Assembly (NCBI GenBank): GCA_023525715.1
Contig: CM042012.1
Span: forward strand, 63,166,705-63,230,704
Source of the DNA: Cichorium intybus
Taxonomy: Eukaryota > Streptophyta > Magnoliopsida > Asterales > Asteraceae
Reading direction: 5' to 3'
Length of the DNA stretch: 64,000 nucleotides
In this document: piece after piece, positions 49,912 through 61,035 of the stretch
Numbering within the stretch: the stretch's first letter is position 1
How the letters are laid out: every line of letters starts with the position of its first letter
The notes under the pieces: model-generated
What the model was told of the DNA's origin: nothing
Seen by the model: the letters and a program-made list of their open reading frames with translations, nothing else
Databases searched by the model: none
Translations under genes and position numbers: made by a program

Positions 49912-50501
49912 TGTTGGAATACGATAACATAAAACAACGCAGCGGAAACAGAAATCAAAATCGTATTCAACCAGGATCACAGAATCATGCACACTTTTGT
50001 AACTGTAAAATCAAGAGGGTTCAAGACATACCTTTTGAATCTCAGATCTGATTTTGTTAGGATGACGAGAGCCCAAAGTAGAACTCCTCTAATGTAATCG
50101 CACCCAAGACAACGATCCAGCACCCGTTGATGTAGTATATACCTTTGCTTGAAGTTTTAGCATGTAATACCTAGGGTTTTGAAAGAAATCGGCCGTATAC
50201 CGAGGGGTGGGAGGAGGGTGACGAAAATTAGGGTTTTGGCAGCACTTACAACTCAGATCTAGGGTTGTATTTATAGTGCTCCTCATCCTTATCCCCTCCT
50301 TTGTGGATATTTCACTTTAGTCCTTTATCCTCATTAAGTTTCTAATTAATATACTTTTACTTTGGTATATTAATAAACTTAACCCCTCAAGTTTATTTTC
50401 GATCTCTTTTAGCTAAATCGTCTCTTGCGTGTAACCCAAAAGGACCCTACTATTTATAATAATATTACCAACTTGTTATAACGATGGGCATATAACCAAC
50501 A
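49912..50501 (-). repeat. 5' LTR of the young copia
   Basis: 590 bp, same termini as 43020-43609 and differing at two bases. Promoter elements were not identified with confidence. Confidence 0.95.
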
Positions 50502-50568
50502 CATACGTCCACACATATATACACAGGCCTAATTATAAAAAAATAAACATAATAATATTACTAAACAG

Positions 50569-50572
<4 letters not shown>

Positions 50573-50609
<37 letters not shown>
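50573..50609. repeat. (TAA)n microsatellite
   Basis: About 12 TAA/ATA units abutting the Harbinger-like MITE. Confidence 0.95.
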
Positions 50610-50655
50610 GGCTAAGCGGAGTGGGAAGTTTTTTGTTGGATGCATCTGATGTTGG

Positions 50656-50743
<88 letters not shown>

Positions 50744-50878
50744 GAGAGAGAGAAGCGGCATCTCTGTACTGTTCAACTTTGCCTCTCAAAAATGTTTGGG
50801 TTCGGTGGCGGTGTTTGTTGAAGGCATTGTATGCCACATAGGATATTGCCGGCACCACATTACCCCACTCCGCTTAGC
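50610..50878. mobile_element. Harbinger-like MITE containing (TA)n
   Basis: Inverted termini GGCTAAGCGGAGTGGG and (right, inverted) GGCTAAGCGGAGTGGGG, resembling the ends GGCTGGCCGGAGTGG of the Harbinger element at 56087. 269 bp, no coding capacity; a (TA)n tract (50658-50738) occupies the middle. Flanking trinucleotides are TAA and TAT; Harbinger TSDs are TWA, so one side has probably mutated. Confidence 0.75.
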
Positions 50879-51764
50879 CTATAAGTGATAAAATAAAACA
50901 AATATTATTATTTTAGTTGCGTGGTAAAGCGTTGGTGGATACCGCTACAATATCGCTGATTCGATGAGGCAAAAAACGCAGGTATATCTCTTCAAAATAA
51001 CTTGTAATTGATTTTGTATTTTACAGACTAAAAATAAGTTGCAGCCATAAAAATATAAAAAGCCATATAAATCGATTTGTTTGCAAATATATCTTCCTAA
51101 CTAACTACATGATAAGATTTGTTTTGCATATCAATCCACGCCTACAAGATTTTTTTATTTAATAATCAAATGCACCATATATATATACAAAACGCTGGTA
51201 CGGAATCGATTAAGCAAAAGAGCAGACACATCGATGAAGCAACAAAACGCAGCAAGTAAAAGGTACTGATCGATGAGGCAAAAAACGCAACAAGTATTCA
51301 TTCCAACGATTCAGAAAAAACGCAGCCAAGTATTCAAAATAAAGCATCAAAAATACATACCTGTTGAGTAGCAATGGACAGCCAGATGAGAAAGAACAGA
51401 AAAATCCTTGTGCTTGGTTTTTTTGATGAAAGTGAACGAAAGCAGTTTTTTTGAACGTTATTGTGTTAATGTGAAGTTGGATAGTCAGGGTTATTTTGGT
51501 CATAATTTTCGTATTTCCTCCTAATCGCCCCAAATATGGGCGGATTGCTTTGAAGCATAAACAGCCTGATTTTGTCACTCTTAATCCTTTCTTTCCCTCC
51601 CCTTTCTCTCCTCTAAAAAACTGGATAACACCATTTTTTATTGATTCACCTCCTAATCCTTCCCTTTCTTCCCTAAAAAAAACTCAAGAACGGGCCGTAA
51701 ATACAAAATCAGTAGTGAGAGTGTGAACCCACGTCTTTTATAGTTTTGTTCTTTACATAAATTT
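50879..51764. other. unassigned sequence with a thrice-repeated motif
   Basis: A motif like GATGAGGCAAAAAACGCA occurs three times (about 50963, 51233, 51273; the second is degenerate). 51500-51715 has pyrimidine-rich stretches such as CCTTTCTTTCCCTCCCC. I see no gene; possibly decayed DNA transposon ends. Confidence 0.4.
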
Positions 51765-53553
51765 TTCCATTTTTGGACACCACTAGTTTTCTTGGAACAA
51801 CCCTATTTTTGGACATATATATCAATATTAAGTTAGAGATACAGGGTTGAAAATAAATAAATATATAATACCATGAGAACAAATCTCATGATCACCCTCA
51901 AAGACGTATATTGAAATTATCCAATGGACAACTACACAAACATTTAGAATATGAAACATGTAGAAGAAGAAGACAGATAAAAAGAACTTGAAAAAAATGG
52001 AGATAAATCCATCAACAACAATGACAATTATATAAAAAGTAAAACATTCAAATGTTTTTAGACGAGTAATTGAAGATGCATAGTATTTGAACTTTCAACA
52101 AATTAAAGCATCTTTGTAAGAGACTTTGGCATAAGGTAACGATATTACTTTGCAGCTCGTGGTTACTACTTTGTATTTTACCTCGCATGTCAGAAACAGA
52201 GTTGATGACCATCCTCTTGAACTCTCTGTAACGACATCTGCTCTCTTCACTAGTAACCATTTTCCTCCTCACATTATGTTCTTCCGAAAGTGCCCCTTGT
52301 GAAATTACCAAAAAATCCCTACCCTTTAAGCGGCGAAAATCCAAGTCTAGTAACTCTAGCATCGCCTCCTTCACGTGCAATCCCACGCCTCCGGCAGCCA
52401 CAGCCAGTACCACTTGTATTCTACAGTGTACCACCTCATTTGGATCACACCCTGGTAAAACGATGGCGTATACGAGATAAGTCTGGTTAGTGATCCAGCC
52501 TTGCCTTGCACTAATCGGTTTAATACTCGATAGATTTCCTGCCCGTTTCCGGGTTGGATCGATTAGGATCCAGTTTAAACTCAGAGATTCTTCCAGGTGT
52601 GAAAACGTTGCTTCATCTGCACCTGAAAACTCGTCAACTTTCAAGTTGATGGATCCCAAGATTCCGGGTCCAGGTTTGGATTTCAGGTCATCGTTTAATG
52701 TAATCCTCAATGCCGACGATAAAAAATCATCTGAGGTGTCTGTAAATTCAACTCTGGAGTAAATAAGTTCATCTTGGTAACGAATGTCGACGGCTGATAT
52801 GAGTTGAGGTGGCAAAGGATGAGATGAACGGTTGAGATGAATATGGTTCTGGTGATTGACGTCGGTGACTAGGGCCGGAAAAGAGTCTTGGAAAAAAGAG
52901 CGGTGACAAGCGGGGAAGGTGGAGATAATGTCATCGAGACGTGGGTCGTTAATTGAAGGCCAAAGAGACTTGCAGATATGAGGCCAGATATCCTCATGTG
53001 CACAGAGTTCGTGGAAATATTTTGATGTGGTTGCGGTGGATAAGAGAGATGGACCGTCGAGTTGTGGTAAGATGTGAGTCTGAATGATGGCGGTGTGGAT
53101 ATCGGAAAGAGTTGTTGTCATACTGAACGGACGTGGTGGTTTGGGGTTTGTTTTTGGGATGGATAAGAATTAAGAACTGCTGGAAATTTGGGGTGATATG
53201 TAAACAAGCGGCAACCCTACTTAGAATATATATATTTGATTTTTCTTGAAAACAGTATATGTCAGTCATTTCATGTGCAAGCTTCCAAATGCCGATTTTC
53301 TTTCGCAGCCGTAACGGTATGGCAAAGTCTCTAAATGGAAAATAGCAATTCTAGAAAAAGATTTTGCTGGCCACCTAGTCCCATATGGTCCAAAAACCGG
53401 GTCAATTCCACCACAGTGATTTCGCTTGAAATAAATATGTTATTATATTTGAATCTTCGATTAATTTGTCATATGGTGCTCATCTCTTATTTGGCTTTCA
53501 CATTATAATATTTTTTATTATCAAATATAACATATTTGTTACGTTAAGCATTA
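51765..53553 (-). repeat. segmental duplication, copy 2 (carries F-box gene 2)
   Basis: Aligns with 9460-11895 on both sides of the gene, same orientation, about 42 kb apart. It lacks the SINE at 11645-11859 and the SINE-like segment at 9630-9750, thus preserving the empty sites. Confidence 0.75.
52048..53121 (-). CDS. F-box protein, copy 2
   Basis: Single-exon, 357 residues, same start, stop and length as copy 1. F-box at about 10-55 (ILPQLDGPSLLSTATTSKYF...HICKSLWPS). Of 29 differences to copy 1, 15 fall within the first 75 residues and 14 within the remaining 282. From about residue 76 to 135 the two are identical. Role inferred as an SCF substrate adaptor; the target is unknown. Both copies have open frames, so both may be active. 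Confidence 0.88.
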   Translation of the reverse strand: MTTTLSDIHTAIIQTHILPQLDGPSLLSTATTSKYFHELCAHEDIWPHICKSLWPSINDPRLDDIISTFPACHRSFFQDSFPALVTDVNHQNHIHLNRSSHPLPPQLISAVDIRYQDELIYSRVEFTDTSDDFLSSALRITLNDDLKSKPGPGILGSINLKVDEFSGADEATFSHLEESLSLNWILIDPTRKRAGNLSSIKPISARQGWITNQTYLVYAIVLPGCDPNEVVHCRIQVVLAVAAGGVGLHVKEAMLELLDLDFRRLKGRDFLVISQGALSEEHNVRRKMVTSEESRCRYREFKRMVINSVSDMRGKIQSSNHELQSNIVTLCQSLLQRCFNLLKVQILCIFNYSSKNI

Positions 53554-53812
<259 letters not shown>

Positions 53813-54285
53813 GGGTCGAGATCATGAGAGAACCTAAAAAAACCTAGGAACTTTTTTTCTACACAATATTTTTAAAAAAAATTGCATCCCTAAAACTAAA
53901 CCCTAAACCCTAAACCCTAAACCCTAAACCTAAACCTAAACCCATATGAAAAAAAATAAAAAAAAATGATTTTTTTGCATCCAATTTTTTTATTTAAAGT
54001 GTCTAAGAGATTTCTAAACCCTAAACCTAAACCCTAAACCCTAAAACTAAACCCTAAACCCTAAACCCTAAACCCTAAACCATAAACCATATACCTAAAC
54101 CCTAAACCCATATGAAAAATAAATTAAAAAATGATTTTTTTTTTGAATTTTTCTTTTTGATATCTTCTAGATGTATCATAACAAAAATTTTGGTATATTT
54201 TTTTTTTGAAAAATATTGTGTAGAAAAAAAGTTCATAAAATGGGTTCTTAGGTTCCTAGGCTTTTTTAGGTTCTCAATTGAACTT
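53813..54285. mobile_element. fold-back MITE carrying telomere-like repeats
   Basis: Left arm GGGTCGAGATCATGAGAGAA then CCTAAAAAAACCTAGGAACT and TTTTTTCTACACAATATTTT; right arm inverted gives GAGTAAAGTTCAATTGAGAA, CCTAAAAAAGCCTAGGAACC and TTTTTTCTACACAATATTTT. The interior holds two blocks of AAACCCT repeats and two similar ATGAAAAA...ATGATTTTTTT stretches. It is flanked by (TA)n on the left and (TC)n/(TA)n on the right. No ORF of its own. A Mutator-derived MITE is possible. Confidence 0.65.
53888..54108. repeat. two interstitial telomere-like (AAACCCT)n blocks
   Basis: Blocks at about 53888-53942 and 54015-54108 hold some 6 and 12 units of AAACCCT, the plant telomere repeat, with degenerate units. 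They lie inside the fold-back element, so this is not a chromosome end. Confidence 0.9.
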
Positions 54286-54286
54286 T

Positions 54287-54500
<214 letters not shown>

Positions 54501-55880
54501 CGATTAATTTCATTCATGTAAATTGTTTCCCGAGCATCAATTAATTTGTTTTTGTCAGAGGCGGAATAGTGGCTTTCGATGAATAGTTTTATGTATGTGT
54601 ATAGTTTCGTGGTTTGTTAATTTACATTAGTTTCTACAGGGGTACACACGTAAAGCGGCGGCGTGAGTGCGTGGTGCGGTATAGTTTTTTAAGGCGAATA
54701 GTTTCTGTTGTTGATCAGTTTTCTTTTTACTAATATAGTTTCCAACGACAATTTGTTTTCTTTGGACAGTGATTGGTTCTGCATAATATATTTTAATGGT
54801 ACTGGCATAATTTAGCAGACGATGCTCAGCTAATAGATTATTGTAAAAATTATGCTGAAAATAGTCAAATACATTGTCATATCAAGTTTAATTTTAATTA
54901 AAGATATTTGTATGTCATTTTGTGGTGATTATTGCAATAATTATTTTCATGTTTATTGTTATCTAAGTTTTATAGATAAATGATGGGTATTAAGTTGATT
55001 GTCATCCGAATAAATATGTTACTAATCCAAATAATAGATATCATTACCAAAAATCATTACCATTTTAATAGATATTGTTAACAAAAATCATTACCATTTT
55101 AATAGAAACACTTTGAACTATTGAGAGAAAACTTGTAAACATAAAAAATTCTTGCCATATAATTTTTTGGGTTTTCGTTCTCCGCCAGTCCGCCCACATA
55201 TTTCAATTTCCCTCGTCTCGTTTGTATTTTCACCAAAATTCACCTTTGTCTAGTTTATGATCATCAATGAGATACTAAAGCAAACCCTAACCTCCCTCTC
55301 TTTCTCGGTTTCAGTTTCTCCTTCCTGTTATTGGCGTGTTTGCTTGAACACCCCCTCTGACCCTCATCGTCTCGCAACCCTAACATGCAACAACTTTGAA
55401 GTTCTATCAAAGATCTCGATCAAGTTCTCCACTTCTTGCCTTCTTCCCCTTGCGACTTAATCGAAGTAGTTTTATCATTTTCTCCATCGATTCAAGGTTC
55501 AATGTCGCCTTCTGCCCGATTCAAGCATCAACTAGTTGAGTGCGATTCAACATTGGAAGGCAATCGGCAAGAGCTCAAGAACGTGCGACGATAACAACAC
55601 CGAAGAGGAAAAACCGAACGCTAAGTGCATCTCGATTTCCTGCAGATTTTAAGAACGAATCTAGAAATTAGAATTCTGATTCTAATTTCTCAAAAACGAT
55701 TTCTGCAAAGTGAACTCCTAAGTCCGAATTCGTGAAGGCGAATTGAAGGGCTGCTGAATCTTTGTTTCTGATTTTTCTTCTAAAATTGTAATCTGAATTC
55801 TAGGTTTCGTTTCAGAATATGATTATGAATATTTGTTTATGAAATTCCTAATAGAGATCATGTTACATGTTCCTTATTAG
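54501..55880 (+). other. non-coding region 5' of the kinesin fragment
   Basis: AT-rich to 55180, then CT-rich leader-like sequence (55290-55450: CCTCCCTCTCTTTCTCGG and similar), which resembles a plant 5' UTR. A 67-codon ORF (55257-55460) is not recognised. Whether this belongs to the original kinesin gene or was joined to it cannot be told. Confidence 0.4.
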
Positions 55881-56414
55881 GGTACATATGTTCAGGGGTA
55901 TAAAGGAAGAGGTAGTTTTATCACCTGAACATGCCCTTTCTTTTATTACTGCTGGTGAAGGTACTACTGATTTTGACTTTGTACCTATATGTTTGACCTT
56001 TTACTTATGTATTAATCATCTTTTTATTGACTACTTTCTTTATACAGAACATCGCCATGTTGGTTCAAATAATTTTAATCTACTTAGGCTGGCCGGAGTG
56101 GAGACGCCAAGGGGGATGCCAAGCCCCTTGGCGAATCGCCAAATGCCAATGCCGAGGAACACGCCAACGAAGACGCCAAGGGGTTGGCGAGCAGCCAACG
56201 TCTGTGCAACTTTCAAAAAAGGGCAAAAATACCCCCTCAACGGCTAGGGTTTAAAATTTTTAATGTTTTAATATTTTTACACTTTTAACCCATAGTAAAA
56301 ATATAGCCGTTTTTTTTTTAAAATCAGATTTTTAAAACCTCTTTGCATCCCCTATATATATACATCTAAATCTCATTCATTTCACACAATAATCCCTTCC
56401 AAAACTCTCTCAAA

Positions 56415-57625
56415 ATGTCTTCAAACAAAAAGAAAGGTTCAAAATCTTCCAAGAACCAATCTTCCAACACTCCACCTCCAAACCATCCATCAAACCTAGA
56501 TACAAATGCTTATCATCCTATAATGTTTTCACCACAACCCGATGAGCCGTTGTTTTCACCGACACAAAACCAATTCTTAGCCAACTTTGTCTACAGTTTA
56601 TCCCAAAACCAAAATATGTTTCCCACACAATCTCAAAATCTTTTTACCACACCTTCTCCACCACAAGTACACTCTCAAGCTTCTGAAACACCATTCTTTT
56701 CAACTCAACCACGACGTCTTCTTGCATCGGACTCGGAAGAAGAAGAAGAACAACAACAAGAAGTAGAAGAAGAAGACGCAGAAGAAGAAGAACCACAACC
56801 AAAAAAACATCAAAAGGTCGTGGAAAAGGGAAAGCCCCAGTGCAACAGAGAGCCAAGGTAGAGCCTTGGAAAGTTGATGAGGTGATAGCTTTGGCAAAAA
56901 CTTGGGTCGACATATCGGAGGATGCGGTTCACGGAAACGACCAAGAATCCCAAGTTTTCCAAAAAAAGATTTGGAAATTATGGTGTCTTCGAATGGGTCG
57001 TACATACCGTACCCACCAGTCAATATACTCGAAATGGCATTGTGTAAGTAAAATTGCCAAGGAATTTGAGGCGATTTTTTCACAATGTAAACGAAATTGG
57101 CCAAGTGGTGCCAATTTAGATGATGTGATGGTGGTTGCTCGGCAGCAATATATTGACAAAAATGGCACCAAACATCCTTTCAATGCTCATGCGGAAGCGT
57201 TTTGGAGGGTAATCCGAGACAACGAAAAATAGAGGGAACAAACATCCTTTCATCAGTTCGCCGTTGGAATAAATACTTCCAAACGCTTCAAATCATCCAC
57301 ATCCACACACTCTCAGTCTTCTGATGCAAATGTTGGCTTCGACATCAATGAGGAGCCGGAGCCTGACGTTCTTCCGATTGGTCGTGATCAAGCAAAGAGG
57401 AAGATTAAGGGAAGTAGTTCTGGCACGAATAGTAGCACAAACTTGCAACAATTGAACGAGCAAGTCGCCACTTTGCAGACTTTACATGAAGAGAAAGTCA
57501 AAACCAAGTTGATGGATATTGTGACGAGAAACATATCCGATCTACGAGGGTTCGAGTATCAAATTGCACTTCAAGCGAAGAAGGATGCGGCTAGGAAATT
57601 GGGGTACACGTTCGATGATGAGTAG
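56415..57625 (+). pseudogene. Harbinger ORF1 (Myb/SANT-like DNA-binding protein)
   Basis: The N-terminal part is low complexity (KKKGSKSSKNQSSN, then an acidic SEEEEEQQQEVEEEDAEEEE). A frame change near 56800-56860 leads to the SANT-like domain: WKVDEVIALAKTWVDISED, then KIWKLWCLRMGRTYRTHQSI, SKWHCVSKIAKEFEAIFSQC. A TAG at about 57230 (DNEK*REQ) occupies a probable Trp position. A C-terminal coiled-coil-like stretch (LNEQVATLQTLHEEKVKTKL) ends at 57625. Known: ORF1 of PIF/Harbinger elements binds DNA and partners the transposase; relatives are often annotated as glutathione S-transferase T3-like. Confidence 0.85.
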
Positions 57626-57837
57626 ATTAGTTGTTTGTGTTTTATTTTGTGTCTTTGTTTAACTTTTAAATTGTTAGTTGTTTGTGTTTTATTTTGTGTC
57701 TTTGTTTAACTTTTAAATTGTTAGTTGTTTGTGTTTTTTATTTTTAATGAAATGTTTAAATTTTAAGTAAAAAAACGAATTCTGTTTGTACAAGGACTAA
57801 AGTTGTAATTTCTCAAATTAATTTGGTTGGCAGTTCC
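57626..57837 (+). repeat. direct duplication in Harbinger 3' region
   Basis: A unit of about 58 bp (TTAGTTGTTTGTGTTTTATT...CTTTTAAATTG) occurs twice in tandem plus a partial third copy (57624-57750), downstream of the ORF1 stop. Confidence 0.85.
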
Positions 57838-58261
57838 TTGGCCATTGGCCACCACTCCCTACAAAATGGTCAAAGCCTACCAATCATTGTTTGGCCCACA
57901 AAAACCCCTTGGCCATCCCTTGGCCATTGGCCACCACTCCCTGCAGCCTTAGAAGTCGTAGTCACACAATATTCACCCTGGTATGTGTTAACATCTAGAA
58001 TCAATTTTTACAAAATTATATTTTAAATATATTTGAATTTATAGATGATTGAAAGCAGTGCCCATGGTGATGAGTATGATGGTGTAATATTTTCTCAACT
58101 TGTATGTACTATTAATCCTTATTATATTTTATGTAAGTTTATTACTCTTGTATTGTAATATCTACTCATATCATTTTGTTATATTTTTCTAGAATCTAAC
58201 TGATCTTGCGGGATCAAAGAGCTCAAAAACTGAAACAACTGGATTAAGGAGAAAAGAAGAA

Positions 58262-60832
58262 TCTATATATCTTATAAAAGAAGCATTTTTTCTATCACCA
58301 CATTCATTTGAAACCCCCAACCTTTCAACTTCTTTTTTAATTTGAGGTTTTTTCCTTTATCCCACATTGCTTCACATACATATATGACCATTTATCATTC
58401 TCTTATATAATACTATGCATTTGCTTCCATTCTCCATCAAACTTGATCTTTCAAATCTATTATTAGTTAGTGATCATTTTATCATAAAACATGCTTTTAT
58501 TGCAAGTTTTAAAATATTTTTACTATTTAGTTTCAACTATAAAAAGTATTGAAACTCAAAAATAAAAATTAAAATTACTAAAACTTTTAAAATTTTGACT
58601 AGGTTGGAAGTTATAATATGTCATTTTTAAAAATTGACACCGGTGTAAACATTTTTCGATTCACTAAGATGTATATACGTAGAGATATTAATATTACTTA
58701 AAACTTTTAAAAACTCGATTAGGTTGGAAGTTTATAGTACGTCGTTTGTAAAAAGTGACACCAGTGTAAATATTTTTCAATTCACCAATATGTATATACG
58801 TACAAATTTCCAATTGTTAATGTTTTAACCATCTATTATAAAGGAGATTATTCAAAACAATGTAGTTTAACATTAATCTTGATCATAATATGACTTTCAA
58901 AGTCTAATATTAATTAAATATCATATTATCGTACAAACATGTTTTGTTAAAGTGATAAAGGCTTCTATTTATAGGTTTTAGCTTCCAAAAATATTAAAAC
59001 TCAAAATGAAGATGAATATTGCAAAAAAAACTTTTGAAAACTGTCTGGGTTACAAGTTTAAAGTATGTCGTAAAAAAGTGACAATGATGCTGCGTTGCAC
59101 ATATATAACCTTTAATTTTCCCTTATATGGTGCCACTTTTTAGGTTCTGTTATCAATATTTAGCGTACCATTGTTTTCAAAGTCTATTGTTAATTAGTGT
59201 TTTTATCGCAAAGTTTTAACAATTATCCTATTTTGTTTTAACTTCAAAAATCATTTAAACTAAAAGATGAATATTTAAAAGAGTTAAAAACTATTAAAAA
59301 TCAATTGAGTTGCAAGTTCATAGTAAGTCGTGTGGCATAGTTCAATGTGTGATGACAATGTTTTAAACATTTTATTTTGCTTTCATAAGATTTATGCACA
59401 TGAAACTTCCAAAAAGTAATCGTTAAAGTTCAAAAAAAAATTGTTTATATAAATATTATAATATCATGTGTCATTTAATCAATACAGTTTAGTAATCAAT
59501 ATAGTTTAAGATAAATTTTTATCATGTACCATATTAATTTGAATTAATTAGAAAAAATCATATCATAGTGGACATCGGTGAGTACCCGTCGAAATTTTAG
59601 AAAAATGGTCTTAAAACTGAAACCAAAGGTTTATGGAATGTAACAACCGATTCCTAATTTGGTTATAATAAAAAACACAAAAGAACAAAGATATTAGAGA
59701 AATGATTTTAGCCACTCTACTTATAGATGTTTTCTTTCCCTTGAGATTTGTATCTTAAGCTATGTGGGATGAAAAATATATTAGTCTCTTTACTTATAGA
59801 TTTTTGATTTCTCTTCATTTGTGTTCTTAAGCGATGTGGGATAAGAAAATGACACAAAGAACACACTATGAAGGAACTTTTGATCCCACATCGTCATGAT
59901 AAACCAACTCAAGAAGCATTTTTATTCTATAAATAATGGTCTCCCTCAAATTAAAATAATTATATAGACATTATATATTTTTTATTGTTGGAAACATTTC
60001 CAAATAATAAAGTTCAAGAAAATATATAGTTAAAATTTTATTATTTTTAATGAAGTTGAGCTTTAAATATTTAGCAAGTCGATTCGATATGAGCTATGGA
60101 TTCGTTCATCAAGTTGCACAAAATCGCATGCATTGTGTTGAATAATGCAATTTTGAACTTTTATTTATTATGCAATATCGTTGGTCAAAAATGACGATTT
60201 ATAATTTTCTCAAAGGTCATTCAATAAATATACTTCGAGTATTCTAACTATATTTATTTTTTATTATAAATGAAGTTATTCAAATCAATATGGTTCAAGA
60301 TAAATGATTTATCTTTTACCACATCAATTTGAGGTTTTTTCTTTATCTCACATTGCTTCACATACACATATGACATTTTATCTTTCTCTTATATAATACA
60401 ATTAATTAACTTTCATTATTTAGCAAAGAGCATACTATTATTTTAAATTAAATATTTGAAATTAAAACATGACAAAATACCCAATCTTTAAATTGATTTT
60501 AAAATAGATAAAAGTAAAATTAAATTTGAAATTTTACAAAAACTTTATCCAAACACAAACTGTTTGTAGACTACCAAACTTATGTGGTCTGAGATAACTC
60601 TTTATCTTAAACCATATTAATTTGATTTTTATTTGATACATTGTATTTATTCATTAAAATTGTTAAATTTCGTTGTCTTACAAATTTATGACACATGTAT
60701 GTATTATCATATAGTTAAAAATAATGAAAATATTTTTCTATATAATTTTTTAATTAATTTGGGATCAAATAATATGTATTTGTTTATATTTTAACTAATT
60801 TTTTCCTGCGCAACGCGCATGCATTCGTCTAG
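58262..60832 (+). mobile_element. Helitron 3, non-autonomous, in kinesin exon 4
   Basis: The 5' end TCTATATATCTTATAAAAG follows host A (58261); the 3' end has hairpin TGCGCAACGCGCA (stem TGCGC/GCGCA), then TGCATTCGTCTAG followed by host T (60833). 2571 bp, no Rep/helicase ORF, no other gene. It matches Helitrons 1 and 2, including the ~122-bp internal duplication (58600-58810). The kinesin frame continues exactly across the A|T insertion point, confirming both ends. Confidence 0.95.
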
Positions 60833-61035
60833 TCTTACATAAACAAAAGCCTTCTAACCCTTATTATCTTTTACGTAAGTTTATTACTCTTGTATTATAA
60901 TATCTACTCATAAAATGTACTTTGGTTTTTGTTTTATCATAATAAAATATTGTAAAATATTTCAACTATTTATATAATACTGTAAAATATTGAAAGATAA
61001 AAGCTATTGATGTTTTGAAGCATGTGGTCTTGCAG

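Larger units (their letters stand above)
43020..50501 (-). mobile_element. young full-length copia element, TSD CATAC
   Basis: 7482 bp with LTRs of 590 bp at both ends, differing at only two positions in my hand alignment (43221/its partner and 43463/50355). Bounded by CATAC at 43015-43019 and 50502-50506. Minus-strand order: 5' LTR, PBS, leader with palindromes, gag, pol, PPT, 3' LTR. Using 1.3e-8 substitutions per site per year the insertion would be roughly 0.1 million years old. It is nearly intact but gag and pol are out of frame with each other. Confidence 0.95.
56087..57948 (+). mobile_element. PIF/Harbinger element carrying ORF1 only, TSD TTA
   Basis: Termini GGCTGGCCGGAGTGG and (inverted) GGCTGCAGGGAGTGG match at 12 of 15 positions; TTA flanks both sides (56084-56086, 57949-57951), the usual Harbinger target. 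Sub-terminal repeats are present: CCAAGGGG/CCCCTTGG on the left and two copies of TTGGCCATTGGCCACCACTC on the right (about 57839, 57921). 1862 bp with a decayed ORF1 and no DDE transposase. Removing it rejoins kinesin exon 2 exactly. Confidence 0.93.
55881..60866 (+). pseudogene. kinesin-7 motor domain fragment, split by two transposons
   Basis: Four exons with GT-AG introns: 55881-55960 (GIKEEVVLSPEHALSFITAG), 56048-56086 plus 57952-57980 (EHRHVGSNNFNLL, then RSRSHTIFTL), 58045-58101 (ESSAHGDEYDGVIFSQL), 58193-58261 plus 60833-60866 (LAGSKSSKTETTGLRRKE, then SYINKSLLTL). SRSHT is switch I; LAGSK is switch II, where kinesins have LAGSE, so a key residue is changed. The pattern fits plant KIN-7 (KIN-7D/E-like) kinesins, microtubule ATPases. 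Exon 1 has a one-base shift, a Harbinger splits exon 2 and a Helitron splits exon 4. The rest of the motor is missing. Confidence 0.88.

Noticed and set aside
53888..54108. AAACCCT repeats as a chromosome end
   Set aside because: Short, degenerate and enclosed in a fold-back element with ordinary sequence on both sides.
57626..57837. Tandem direct repeats as a CRISPR array
   Set aside because: Contiguous ~58-bp duplication without spacers, in a plant transposon.
55881..58261. A functional kinesin gene
   Set aside because: Split by two transposons, switch II glutamate changed to lysine, a one-base shift in exon 1, and most of the motor and the whole tail missing.
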